Part shown: piece by piece, positions 42,424 through 50,554 of the stretch
Numbering within the stretch: the first letter of the stretch is position 1
How the letters are laid out: every line of letters starts with the position of its first letter
Origin: an archaeon
Lineage (GTDB): Archaea; Nanobdellota; Nanobdellia; Woesearchaeales; GW2011-AR9
Assembly: GCA_030704845.1 (NCBI GenBank)
Contig: JAUYKZ010000009.1
Location: 124,001 to 188,000, forward strand
DNA: 64,000 nucleotides
Reading direction: 5' to 3'
Notes under the pieces: model-generated
The model's input: the letters and a program-made list of their open reading frames with translations, nothing else
What the model was told of the DNA's origin: nothing
Database searches by the model: none
Translations under genes and position numbers: made by a program

Positions 42424-42592
42424 GGGTAGTTTACGAGAGAAGATAGAAAGATTGGTTAGTAATTGATTATAATTTAGATAAGTATCTTTTATTATTATTA
42501 TTGTTATGATTGGAAGTTACCAATAATATAGTTGGCGAGTGCATTTAACTCCAAGATGATATGAACTGATAAAAAATTTCTTTTAAAAGATA

Positions 42593-42614
42593 TTCCATGA
42601 GAAATGATGGCGGG
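42593..42614 (+). other. Origin recognition box 3
   Basis: TTCCATGAGAAATGATGGCG is followed by gg. It matches box 1 except for one base in the spacer and an interrupted G-run, and it is in the opposite orientation. Confidence 0.6.
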
Positions 42615-42703
42615 CCGTTGTTAGTTGGGTTGATATCAATTCTAAAGCAAACTAATTGATTAGATTACAAATGATTTCTTTTGTATTTTTGTTTTATTAA
42701 AAA

Positions 42704-42723
42704 CTCCATAAGAAACAAAGGGG
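42704..42723 (+). other. Origin recognition box 4
   Basis: CTCCATAAGAAACAAAGGGG matches the Pyrococcus-type ORB pattern (TCCA-n3-GAAACAAAGGGG) with the full G-run, in the same orientation as box 3. Confidence 0.7.
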
Positions 42724-42868
42724 TCTCTCTCTAAATTGTTTTTATGAGAATAATGAGATCAGATTATTCTTAAATAAGATTGCATTTAACTCTTTATCGA
42801 CGTAAATTGTCTGGTATTGTTTGTTATTAAAACAAAATTATTTAAAGAGTGTTGTCTTCTACACTCAA

Positions 42869-43726
42869 ATGGTTTTGGAATTATTATTAAATCCGTTCCA
42901 ATTAAAGAAAAGGCCGTGGGAATTATTTGTGGTTGGGATGGTCTATACTGCTATAGCTATATTTCTTTCTTACTTTGTTTTTCGTGATGGAGCTGGTCTC
43001 TTAATGATTTTCTTGATTGTCTTAGCTACTTTACCTACTCTTTACACCACTATCAAACATGAAGAAGAAATTGATTTAGTATATGATAAAGAAATAATGA
43101 TGTTAAAGGAACATACTAAAGTAATCATATTCTTAATTTCTTTATTTATGGGTATAACTTTTGCTTTAGTCTTATCCTACGTTCTTTTGCCTAGCGCAGT
43201 AGTTGATTCTATTTTTGTTCTTCAACAGAATGCTATAGCAAACGTAATTCAAACGGTTAATGATGATGTTATTTTAACAGGAGATATTACTAAACTAAGT
43301 TTGTTTGGAAATATTTTTATTAATAATATCAAAGTTCTCTTCTTTTGTTTAGTCTTTTCTTTCTTATATGGTACGGGAGCAATGTTTATCTTGACTTGGA
43401 ATGCTTCAGTTATAGCTACAGCCATGGGGACTCTAGTTAAGAATGAATTAGGAAATGCTGCCCATTTAGTTGGTTTACCTTATTTGTCAGCTTACTTCGG
43501 GGCTGCCACATTTAGTTTTTTTAGATATATGACTCATGGAATCATTGAAATAGCGGCTTATTTTATTGCTGGATTGGCAGGTGGTATTATTTCAATTGCT
43601 TTAATTAAACATAATCTTAACGAAGATAAGGTTTTAGTGGATGCTTTAGATTTAATTTTGATCAGTTTAGGATTTTTATTTGTGGCTGCATTTGTAGAGG
43701 TTTATATTACCCCAATAATATTCTAA
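42869..43726 (+). CDS. SpoIIM-like (DUF95) membrane protein
   Basis: The start is moved from TTG 42821 to the ATG at 42869 (MVLELLLNPFQLKKRPWELF); a TATA-like attatttaaag at about 42837-42847 fits leaderless initiation. The 285-aa protein has six to seven membrane helices and the SpoIIM/DUF95 pattern (NIFINNIKVLFFCLVFSFLYGTGAMFILTWNASVIATAMG, then HGIIEIAAYFIAGLAGG). The family name comes from sporulation, but archaeal members have no assigned function. It stands on the far side of the origin. Confidence 0.8.
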   Translation: MVLELLLNPFQLKKRPWELFVVGMVYTAIAIFLSYFVFRDGAGLLMIFLIVLATLPTLYTTIKHEEEIDLVYDKEIMMLKEHTKVIIFLISLFMGITFALVLSYVLLPSAVVDSIFVLQQNAIANVIQTVNDDVILTGDITKLSLFGNIFINNIKVLFFCLVFSFLYGTGAMFILTWNASVIATAMGTLVKNELGNAAHLVGLPYLSAYFGAATFSFFRYMTHGIIEIAAYFIAGLAGGIISIALIKHNLNEDKVLVDALDLILISLGFLFVAAFVEVYITPIIF

Positions 43727-43753
43727 TTGTCTATTTCAAAGTCTATTTCAAGA

Positions 43754-43846
43754 TATACTAAAATGTGTTAGATTTCGAATATATTAACGCATTTTATATA
43801 TATAAAGTGCCAAAAATAAGTTCGAAAGCTTTGGCACTTTAGTATA
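43754..43846. repeat. Structured repeat R1 (93 bp)
   Basis: The element begins TATACTAAA and ends TTTAGTATA (9-bp inverted ends). Inside are two hairpins: AAAATGTGTTA/TAACGCATTTT and AAAGTGCCAAA/TTTGGCACTTT, each with TTCGAA in its loop. A second copy at 46663 differs only by one substitution and a longer TA run. It lies between convergent genes (spoIIM-like and rpa). Confidence 0.85.
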
Positions 43847-43853
43847 ATTTAAT

Positions 43854-44564
43854 TTACAATACTTTTACTTTTCCTGGTTGATTCTGGAAGATATCTCCTT
43901 TTTCTAACATTTTTTCGAGAATTCTTTCTGGCTCATCCACCATCGCTCTTTCTAGGACATCTTCAATTAGTGCACCATCTCCCTTGTCAAGTTCTTTAAT
44001 TAATAGCAAAACTTTTTCCATTGGTAAAAGAGGATTACTTTTAATTTTTATCTCATCCTCTAACTCATCAATAACTTCTTCTTCAAATAGTTCATCTGTA
44101 TTTTGATTATCTTTGTTAGAGCTCAGTTTTTTCTTTTCAGGCGTAATTGGGATTGATGCTAAATTTTCAATTTGATTTTTTAATTCAGCTAATCTTACTT
44201 TTAACCATTCAGGGCTAGTTTTTTTCACAATTTCGGCAGAGATATATTTTTCTTCATTAAATATTCTGACTTTCCCAATAACTAAAATAACATCCTCTAA
44301 ATTTAGTTTATCTAGCGTCACGTTTTCTTCAAAAAATCTTAAAGTAATCTGTCCAGTCCCATCGTCAAGAAGCATATTGGTCATCGAGCCAACTTTATCT
44401 TTATTTGCAATTATGCCTAAAACATTTATTCTATAAACTATTCTACTATCTAACATTTTCAAATAATTTGGATTTTGTTCTTTTTCTTGAACAAACTCTC
44501 CTCTATTCAATTCGATGATTGCTGTTTTTATTGCAGTTGCTCTAGTTATTTTGTCTTCTACCAT
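43854..44564 (-). CDS. RPA-like OB-fold single-stranded DNA-binding protein
   Basis: The 236-aa protein has one OB fold at about 35-125 (RIVYRINVLGIIANKDK...MLLDDGTGQITLRFF, then LEDVILVIGKVRIF). An acidic linker follows, then a C-terminal winged-helix-like domain (GDGALIEDVLERAMVDEPERILEKMLEKGDIFQ). The layout resembles eukaryotic RPA32 and archaeal RPA-associated proteins. It follows mcm by 22 nt, so it probably binds single-stranded DNA at forks. No zinc finger is present. Confidence 0.8.
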   Translation of the reverse strand: MVEDKITRATAIKTAIIELNRGEFVQEKEQNPNYLKMLDSRIVYRINVLGIIANKDKVGSMTNMLLDDGTGQITLRFFEENVTLDKLNLEDVILVIGKVRIFNEEKYISAEIVKKTSPEWLKVRLAELKNQIENLASIPITPEKKKLSSNKDNQNTDELFEEEVIDELEDEIKIKSNPLLPMEKVLLLIKELDKGDGALIEDVLERAMVDEPERILEKMLEKGDIFQNQPGKVKVL

Positions 44565-44586
44565 TTTAAATAAAAATTAATCAAGA

Positions 44587-46611
44587 TTATAATCTTTGAA
44601 TGAACCCTCTTTTTGGTTCAAATATGTCTCCTGTTCTTCTCAACTTTTCAAGAGCTTCTTCAACAGATTCTTGGGAAATGTTTTTTTCTTTAGCAGCTCC
44701 AATTATTTCTTCAGTAGGAATCATTTTTGTGGATAGTTGATCTTCAAGGGCAGTAATTATTTCTTTAATAGTGCCAATACTACTTCGTTGGGTTGCAGTA
44801 ATTCTACTACTTAACCGATCAATATCAATTCTTCCAGTTTCACTATCTTTTGCAATTTGATTTAAACAGTAATCTACCAACTCAATAGCTTTTTGTGCAT
44901 CTTTTTTAGTTACAGTTTTAGACATCCTTAATTTTGCTGAAGCTTCAGATAAACGAACTAACCCTTCTAATTGACGGGCAGTAATTGGAATACTTTTTAT
45001 TCCTGCTTCTTCAGAAATACCCGAATTTCTCATTGAAATATAATAATGTTTTAATTCCTCGATTGCTTGATCTGTCATCTTTGGTTGAATTTTTTGTCGG
45101 ATATATGCAAAATATTTTTTAAGAAGAGTGGAAGGTATTTCTGCAACACCCAGGCTAGGATTTTGATGAAGTTTTAAGATAAATGAAGCCATTTGTTCAT
45201 CGCGTTCTCGATTAGGCATATCTTTAACTGGGAAAATCAAATCAAACCTGTTAATTAAGGTAGGTGGCAAATTAATTTGATTAGCAATCAAGTCATATGA
45301 GTCAAAACGGCCAAACTTAGGGTTAGCTGCTGCAAGAACAGTAGTCTCACATCTTAAAGTTGCTTGGATGTTAGCCTTAGCAATACTAATTGTTTGCTGT
45401 TCTAAAGCTTCATGTAAAGCAGAACGATCATCTTTTCCCATTTTATCTAACTCATCAATAATTGCAAAACCTTGGTTTGCTAATACTAATGTACCTGCTT
45501 CCAAACTCCACCCGCCAAGAAATTCATCTTTAACAACGGAAGCTGTAAGTCCTGCTCCAGTTGCACTCTTACCGCTGGTAAACCGAGCTTTTGGAGCTAT
45601 TTTTGAAACTCTTTTTAATAATTGAGATTTACCTGAACCGGGATCTCCAATTAATAACATGTGCATATCTCCTCTCGTGACAACCCCGTCTGGATGAACT
45701 TTCCTACATCCTCCGGCTAATTGTAAAACTAACGCTTCTTTAATTTTATCATGACCATAAATTGAAGGCGCAAGGTTTTGGGCAAGAATTTCTATGGCCC
45801 TACCAGATTTAGAAATCTCTTTGATTTGTTCCATTTCTTCCGGGGTTAATTTTAATTCAGTGATGGTGTCATCTTCCATCGGTTCACAATGATTAGCTTC
45901 AATAATCAAATCATATTTAGTTGCTTGACCACCTGTACGCAGGATTACCGGTACTTCTACCAACCACCCACATAATTTCACTCTCGCCCCGGGACTAGTT
46001 TTCTTTTCCGAGAGAGGAGAGACTAAATCATCTTTAAGAAAAACGTTAATTCTTTTTGGTTGAGCTCCATCAAGATCTTCAGGAGATTCTTCTAAAACCA
46101 ATCCTTGTCCATCAACAAGTTCTTTAGAAATTTCTTTAAATTTTCCTTTCCTACCACAACCACACCTAGTTGGTTCTTTATACTTTTTATCAAGTTGTAA
46201 TACTTTCAGAATATTTCCACAAGAAGGACACTCAAAGCGGGAAGATGTCACATGAGGACGTACAGTGGTTTTATTTCTTACGATACCTTCTGCCCAAATA
46301 AATTTGTTTAAATGTTTACTCCTCATCTCGCTAATCATAACTTTTTGAGACTCGGGCAGGTTAGTAAATCGAATATTAAATTTAGTTACTTTTTTTGGAA
46401 GATCAAATTCTTTAATTGAAAGTTCTGCGGCTTTAAGAAATTCTTCTGGACTTTCAAGCATCTCTTCAGAAAACTCTGTGTTAAACTTAATAAGTTCAGA
46501 AAAATCAAATACTAAATGTTCCTTTCCTTTACGAACAGCTTCCAAAATTTGTGGATAATAATTCTGTTCAGCAAATTCTCGGAATATTTTTATCTGTTCG
46601 TCTACTTCCAT
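44587..46611 (-). CDS. mcm: Replicative helicase MCM
   Basis: The start is moved from TTG 46641 to the ATG at 46611 (MEVDEQIKIFREFAEQ), because the TATA box tttttataag (46627-46636) overlaps the longer start. The 674-aa protein has the N-terminal zinc site (FECPSCG ... RCGCGRKGKF), Walker A GDPGSGKSQLLK, Walker B FAIIDELDK, the arginine finger LINRFDLIF and a C-terminal winged helix. It is the hexameric fork helicase. Repeat R2 lies directly upstream. Confidence 0.96.
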   Translation of the reverse strand: MEVDEQIKIFREFAEQNYYPQILEAVRKGKEHLVFDFSELIKFNTEFSEEMLESPEEFLKAAELSIKEFDLPKKVTKFNIRFTNLPESQKVMISEMRSKHLNKFIWAEGIVRNKTTVRPHVTSSRFECPSCGNILKVLQLDKKYKEPTRCGCGRKGKFKEISKELVDGQGLVLEESPEDLDGAQPKRINVFLKDDLVSPLSEKKTSPGARVKLCGWLVEVPVILRTGGQATKYDLIIEANHCEPMEDDTITELKLTPEEMEQIKEISKSGRAIEILAQNLAPSIYGHDKIKEALVLQLAGGCRKVHPDGVVTRGDMHMLLIGDPGSGKSQLLKRVSKIAPKARFTSGKSATGAGLTASVVKDEFLGGWSLEAGTLVLANQGFAIIDELDKMGKDDRSALHEALEQQTISIAKANIQATLRCETTVLAAANPKFGRFDSYDLIANQINLPPTLINRFDLIFPVKDMPNRERDEQMASFILKLHQNPSLGVAEIPSTLLKKYFAYIRQKIQPKMTDQAIEELKHYYISMRNSGISEEAGIKSIPITARQLEGLVRLSEASAKLRMSKTVTKKDAQKAIELVDYCLNQIAKDSETGRIDIDRLSSRITATQRSSIGTIKEIITALEDQLSTKMIPTEEIIGAAKEKNISQESVEEALEKLRRTGDIFEPKRGFIQRL

Positions 46612-46626
46612 TCCCAACCCCCAACT

Positions 46627-46636
46627 CTTATAAAAA
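46627..46636 (-). promoter_or_regulatory. TATA box of mcm
   Basis: Reverse-strand tttttataag lies about 16-25 nt before the ATG at 46611 and 27 nt from the end of repeat R2. It decides the mcm start. Confidence 0.6.
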
Positions 46637-46662
46637 TCCAAACACCCTATTTGGATAAATTG

Positions 46663-46763
46663 TATACTAAAATGCGTTAGATTTCGAATATATTAACGCA
46701 TTTTATATATATATATATATAAAGTGCCAAAAATAAGTTCGAAAGCTTTGGCACTTTAGTATA
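46663..46763. repeat. Structured repeat R2 (101 bp)
   Basis: Second copy of R1: same 9-bp inverted ends (TATACTAAA/TTTAGTATA) and both TTCGAA-loop hairpins, here with a perfect AAAATGCGTTA/TAACGCATTTT stem and eight extra TA-run bases. It is between tbp and the mcm promoter. Together R1 and R2 bracket rpa-mcm. Confidence 0.85.
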
Positions 46764-46791
46764 CGTCTAAATTAAAAAAAATAATAAAAAT

Positions 46792-47355
46792 CTATTTATT
46801 AAGTAGCTTTTTTAAGTTTTCGATTAACTTGTCAGTTGCATCGTTAACTTCTTTTTCTGTTTTAGTTCCGGTACAAACAATTTTTCCATTACTAAATAAT
46901 AAAAATGTAGCATTTGTTCCTTTAAGTTTATGAACTAACCCCGGAAACTGTTCTGGTTCGTATTCAGTATTTGGTAATTGGATTCCTAAAACGTTAAGAT
47001 TTAAATCGATACCTATACTACCCGAAGCAACAATGTTCTGAACAGTGATTATTGGTTTAATTGTTACATTAATATCCATTTTTTTAAGACTTTTGATGAT
47101 ACTTAAGATACTTAGATCAACTTCTTCTAGAGTTCTAGCTCCAGTACATACAACTTTACCACTTGAGAAAATCAAAGCAGAGGTCTTTGGTTCTTTAATT
47201 CGCAAGACTAACCCTGGAAACTGTTCTGGATTATATTCAGTGTTTGGAAGAGTAGCAGCCATCTTCTCTAAAGGTATATCCTTCTCAAGAGCGGTTGATA
47301 CTACAATATTAACAATTCGAATTTCTTTCTTTGCATTTACTCTTTTCTTTGCCAT
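46792..47355 (-). CDS. tbp: TATA-box-binding protein
   Basis: The ATG at 47355 (MAKKRVNAKKEIRIVNIV) is chosen because the track's ATG at 47382 lies inside the gene's own TATA box. The 187-aa protein has the two direct TBP repeats: LPNTEYNPEQFPGLVLRI ... SGKVVCTGAR and LPNTEYEPEQFPGLVHKL ... NGKIVCTGTK. It recruits TFB and RNA polymerase. The first-repeat DNA-contact region is normal. Confidence 0.96.
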   Translation of the reverse strand: MAKKRVNAKKEIRIVNIVVSTALEKDIPLEKMAATLPNTEYNPEQFPGLVLRIKEPKTSALIFSSGKVVCTGARTLEEVDLSILSIIKSLKKMDINVTIKPIITVQNIVASGSIGIDLNLNVLGIQLPNTEYEPEQFPGLVHKLKGTNATFLLFSNGKIVCTGTKTEKEVNDATDKLIENLKKLLNK

Positions 47356-47381
47356 AATAACTTCCCCCAGTATTAATTTCA

Positions 47382-47390
47382 TTTATAAAT
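47382..47390 (-). promoter_or_regulatory. TATA box of tbp
   Basis: Reverse-strand atttataaa is 27-35 nt before the ATG at 47355, consistent with a leaderless tbp mRNA and possible self-regulation by TBP. Confidence 0.6.
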
Positions 47391-47441
47391 GGCCTTGGCC
47401 TTTTTAAATATTCCCTTTATAAAGCACCTTTTCAAGAAAAA

Positions 47442-47500
47442 GGGCATTTTTATGACTTTAACCAGGTAACATTTTTAAAATGCCTTTCTTTTGGGCATTT
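47442..47500. promoter_or_regulatory. Repeated GGGCATTT motif between tbp and the ThiI-like gene
   Basis: Three GGCATTT-type motifs occur: aGGGCATTTt (47442), AAATGCC in reverse (47478) and GGGCATTT (47493), the last two forming an inverted repeat across the predicted start site of the 47502 gene. Confidence 0.4.
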
Positions 47501-47501
47501 A

Positions 47502-48326
47502 ATGGTTTTTACACATATTGTAGTGCGTTATGGGGAAATATTCCTAAAAGGCAAGAACAGAAACGTTTTTGAGAACCAACTTTTAAAAAATATTAAAGAG
47601 ATTACTGGGTTAAGAAAAATTTCTAATTTAAGATGCAGGTATGTGTTTCCTTACGTGGATAATCACGCTGATTTAAGGAAGGTTTTTGGCTTAGTTTCGT
47701 ATTCTAATTGTGTGCGAGTTGATAAGAAGTTAGATCTTATTAAAAAAGCAGCAAGCGACTTATTAAAGGATAAAATTGGATCTTTCCGAGTTGAAGTAAA
47801 AAGAGCTGATAAAACATTCCCTGGAAATTCTCCAGAAATTGCAATGGAAATAGGGCAGCATATAGAATCTACAACTAAAGCTACATTCACTTATGGCTCG
47901 CCGGAAATAACCTTGGGGGTCGAAATAAATCTCGATGGAGCTTATTTATTCCTAGAAAAAGTTCCTTGTCGGGGTGGATTACCAACAGGAGTAGAGGGCA
48001 AAGTTATTTTGATTGTGGAGAACAAAGCAAGTATCCTTGCTGGAATTCTTTTCATGAAAAGGGGAACTTCCTTGATTGTGGCGGTAACTGAAGATCAAGA
48101 TTTATCATTATTGGAGAAATATAATCCGAGCTCTCTGGCAGTTAAAAGAATAACTAATTTATCCGAGTTGGAGGTATTAGGCAAGGAAGAAAAGATTAAT
48201 GTTTTAGTTAGTGGTCAAACATTTGAAACGTATAAAGAATATTCTTCCGAGATGATTATATTTAGACCACTGATATCTTTTTCTAAGGAAAGAATTGAAA
48301 AAGAAATTGCTGAATTAAGTTCTTGA
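47502..48326 (+). CDS. ThiI-like THUMP protein without the PP-loop
   Basis: The 274-aa protein matches ThiI from the N-terminal ferredoxin-like domain (VVRYGEIFLKGKNRNVFE) through THUMP to CRGGLPTGVEGKVILI, which normally leads into the PP-loop SGGIDSP. Here that position reads VENKASILAG, so ATP-dependent adenylation should be lost. The C-terminal part is also short against usual ThiI (about 380-480 aa). It may keep only tRNA binding for 4-thiouridine or another thiolation, perhaps with the sulfur-transfer genes downstream. Confidence 0.82.
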   Translation: MVFTHIVVRYGEIFLKGKNRNVFENQLLKNIKEITGLRKISNLRCRYVFPYVDNHADLRKVFGLVSYSNCVRVDKKLDLIKKAASDLLKDKIGSFRVEVKRADKTFPGNSPEIAMEIGQHIESTTKATFTYGSPEITLGVEINLDGAYLFLEKVPCRGGLPTGVEGKVILIVENKASILAGILFMKRGTSLIVAVTEDQDLSLLEKYNPSSLAVKRITNLSELEVLGKEEKINVLVSGQTFETYKEYSSEMIIFRPLISFSKERIEKEIAELSS

Positions 48327-48328
48327 AA

Positions 48329-49291
48329 TTAATTTTCTATATGTTTTGCATAACATGCCAAAGCTTCTTCTTCAGAATTAGCTTTAATTATTGCTCTTCC
48401 GTCTTTAAACAAAAGTATGTTTTGAAATTTAAAAAGGTCTTCATCCAGTTCTACTTTATCAATAATTTCAAGTTTATGTTTTAATGCGATGAAATCTTTT
48501 GGGGTTCCATCAATTTGATATTTACCTGAAGAACAGAACTTGATTTGTTTTGATTCAGTCAAATTATTTAGATAGTTATATCTTCCGTTGCAAGCAAGAC
48601 ATTCCTTGTTTTTTGAAATTGATAGTATCCTGAATTCTGGTTTCCAAAGGTCGTAACAATATAATTCGGGGGCGGTTTCTTTCCCTAATAAAATTTTCAA
48701 AGCTAAACTCACTTGTAAAGCAGAAATTGATGATGTAGCTGAATTTAAAACTCCGGCAGTGTTACAACTTTCCGTTGGAGTTTCTTTGACAAAACAACTT
48801 AAACAAGGACCGCCTGGGAGAATTGGCATCACTTGTCCACTAGTTTTTATGGCTGCAGCATAAATCCACGGCAAATTGTTTTTTTTACAAAAATCGTTAA
48901 TTAAAAAGCGGGTTGAAAGATTATCAGTACAATCTAGGATTAGATCGGCGTTCTTTAATACTGAAATGTTTTTTGAATTAAGATGGATTGAATATGAAGT
49001 TAAATTTAAAGTGGAATTAATTTGGGTTAATCTTATTTTTGCCACATTTGATTTACTTTTACCAAGATCATTTTCCGTGAATAAATTTTGTCTTTGCAGA
49101 TTACTCAGTTCGATAACATCTCTGTCGATAAGAATCAAATTTCCGATACCTGCCCTCGTCAGAAGTTCTGAACTTACCGTACCAAGAGCACCGATACCTA
49201 CAATAGCAACAGTTTTATTTTTAAGAATAAGTTGTCCTTCTTTACCAATGTCTGTCAGAAGTTCTTGTCTGGAATATCTGTCGTTAAGCAT
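48329..49291 (-). CDS. ubaA: E1-like SAMP/sulfur-carrier-activating enzyme (UbaA/MoeB/ThiF)
   Basis: The 320-aa protein has the nucleotide-binding GIGALGTVSSELLTRAGIG (about 32-50), the LIDRDVIELSNLQRQNLF motif, paired zinc cysteines CLSC (163-166) and CLAC, and the catalytic Cys176 in TESCNTAGVL. It adenylates the C-terminal Gly of ubiquitin-like carriers. The genes for SAMP (50236) and NcsA (49284) lie upstream in the same operon, overlapping by 8 nt with ncsA. The last 60 residues beyond the zinc site are additional. Confidence 0.93.
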   Translation of the reverse strand: MLNDRYSRQELLTDIGKEGQLILKNKTVAIVGIGALGTVSSELLTRAGIGNLILIDRDVIELSNLQRQNLFTENDLGKSKSNVAKIRLTQINSTLNLTSYSIHLNSKNISVLKNADLILDCTDNLSTRFLINDFCKKNNLPWIYAAAIKTSGQVMPILPGGPCLSCFVKETPTESCNTAGVLNSATSSISALQVSLALKILLGKETAPELYCYDLWKPEFRILSISKNKECLACNGRYNYLNNLTESKQIKFCSSGKYQIDGTPKDFIALKHKLEIIDKVELDEDLFKFQNILLFKDGRAIIKANSEEEALACYAKHIEN

Positions 49292-50234
49292 TTTTTAATT
49301 CCTCCTTTAACACACAGGCATTACACACATCTTTATTTGCGGGTTCGGTGCAGATTGTGCATCTAGTAGGCGGAGCGTAGGATTCTCCTCTTGCTTGTTC
49401 TTTCAATAAGGGTAGCATTGCTAAAAATGAATTGATGATGGATTGTTTAGTACCCTTATACTTATTTTCAAAATCATTTAACATATCTCGGATGTTGGCT
49501 CTGAAACCGTCTGCAGCGTAAGGGCATTCAGTGAAATCTACTTTAAATCCTTTCAAGACAGTATATAATCTGGTTTCTTTTTCCGTGCAAAAATAAAGGG
49601 GTTTAACTCTTTGAACAAACAAATCTTGTTCTTTTGTTCCAGAAATCGGACCTAAACCGGCCGATAATTTGGTGTTGGCTTTAAAGATATTCATCAACAC
49701 GGCTTGAGCTTCATCATCTAAATTATGGCCAGTGATAATTTTTGTAGCTCCAAATTGTCTAGCATATTTATTAAGAAGATATCTTCGCCATACTCCGCAG
49801 ATGTTGCATGGTTTTTTTTTAGTTTCTTTATTGATAATAGGATATGCTTCATCAAGAGTGTAACCAAATTCTTCTTTGTTCGTTACAACTTTTAAGGGGA
49901 TGTCATAGTTGTTGCAGAACTCTTTAAGGTCACTAAGGGTATGTTCCCGGTAATTATTAATTCCTTCATCGATAACCAAAGCAAATAGGTTTTCTTTACT
50001 TATCTTTTTTTCTTCCAAGTATTTTTTTGTTAAATAAAGAACAGTTAGAGAATCTTTTCCTCCAGATGCAGCAATGCAAATTTTATCGTCTCGGTTAAGA
50101 AGGTTATATTTGTTAATTGTCTTGAAAACTTTTTCTTCAAAATAAGACAGAAAATGATTCTGACAGAGAGCACCATGTTGTAGAAGAATGATACCTTTCT
50201 TTTCACATTTACTACAAGAATTTTGGTTGCTCAT
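49284..50234 (-). CDS. ncsA: tRNA 2-thiolation protein NcsA/TtuA/Ctu1 type
   Basis: The 316-aa protein has an N-terminal zinc finger (CSKCEKKGIILLQHGALCQNH), a PP-loop (IAASGGKDSLTVLYL), the central PCNICG cysteines, TGHNLDDEAQAVLMNIF and the C-terminal zinc finger (RCTICTEPANKDVCNAC). It thiolates U34 or U54 of tRNA using sulfur from a ubiquitin-like carrier, probably the adjacent SAMP activated by UbaA. It starts 2 nt after the SAMP gene. Confidence 0.93.
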   Translation of the reverse strand: MSNQNSCSKCEKKGIILLQHGALCQNHFLSYFEEKVFKTINKYNLLNRDDKICIAASGGKDSLTVLYLTKKYLEEKKISKENLFALVIDEGINNYREHTLSDLKEFCNNYDIPLKVVTNKEEFGYTLDEAYPIINKETKKKPCNICGVWRRYLLNKYARQFGATKIITGHNLDDEAQAVLMNIFKANTKLSAGLGPISGTKEQDLFVQRVKPLYFCTEKETRLYTVLKGFKVDFTECPYAADGFRANIRDMLNDFENKYKGTKQSIINSFLAMLPLLKEQARGESYAPPTRCTICTEPANKDVCNACVLKEELKNA

Positions 50235-50235
50235 T

Positions 50236-50439
50236 TCATCCTCCGGAAATAACGCTCAATAGTTCGAGACAATCATTTTCGGAGAGGATTTCGTGTTCAG
50301 TGATTACTTCATTGTTTTTTACAACCAAAACAGTTTCAGGATTAATAGCAAGATGATTTAGAAGATCTAAAACGGTATTTCCTTCTACTGAAACTTCTTT
50401 TATACTCTGGTCTTTTTCAAAAGTAACTTGGATTTTCAT
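50236..50439 (-). CDS. SAMP/ThiS-like ubiquitin-fold sulfur carrier
   Basis: The 67-aa beta-grasp protein ends in the activated Gly-Gly (LLSVISGG) and shows the fold's typical order (VSVEGNTVLDLLNHLAINPETVLVVKNNEVITEHEILSENDCLELLSVISGG, quoted in part). It is the carrier for UbaA and NcsA and may also modify proteins. A very strong ribosome-binding region (ggaggggagg) precedes the ATG by 4-13 nt. Confidence 0.92.
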   Translation of the reverse strand: MKIQVTFEKDQSIKEVSVEGNTVLDLLNHLAINPETVLVVKNNEVITEHEILSENDCLELLSVISGG

Positions 50440-50554
50440 CGTTCCTCCCCTCCGTCTCCTAATGAGGCAAAGGTTCGTTTAATCACCGTTTAGTTATGTT
50501 TTTTAAAAACTTTTGGTGGTAAAAGTTAAATAAGGTAGATGTTTCTTTGTTAAG

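Larger units (their letters stand above)
42143..42868. other. oriC: Replication origin (oriC), gene-free AT-rich region
   Basis: This region has no supported gene. It lies beside orc1/cdc6 and next to PolD and MCM. A long AT-only stretch (42340-42423) is flanked by four sequences resembling the archaeal origin recognition box TTCCA-n3-GAAA followed by a G-run. The two on the left point one way and the two on the right point the other. This arrangement is characteristic of archaeal origins. Confidence 0.85.

Noticed and set aside
42340-42540. Tandem tta/ta repeats as a microsatellite or CRISPR-like array
   Set aside because: There are no spacers and no regular long repeat; it is better explained as the origin unwinding region.
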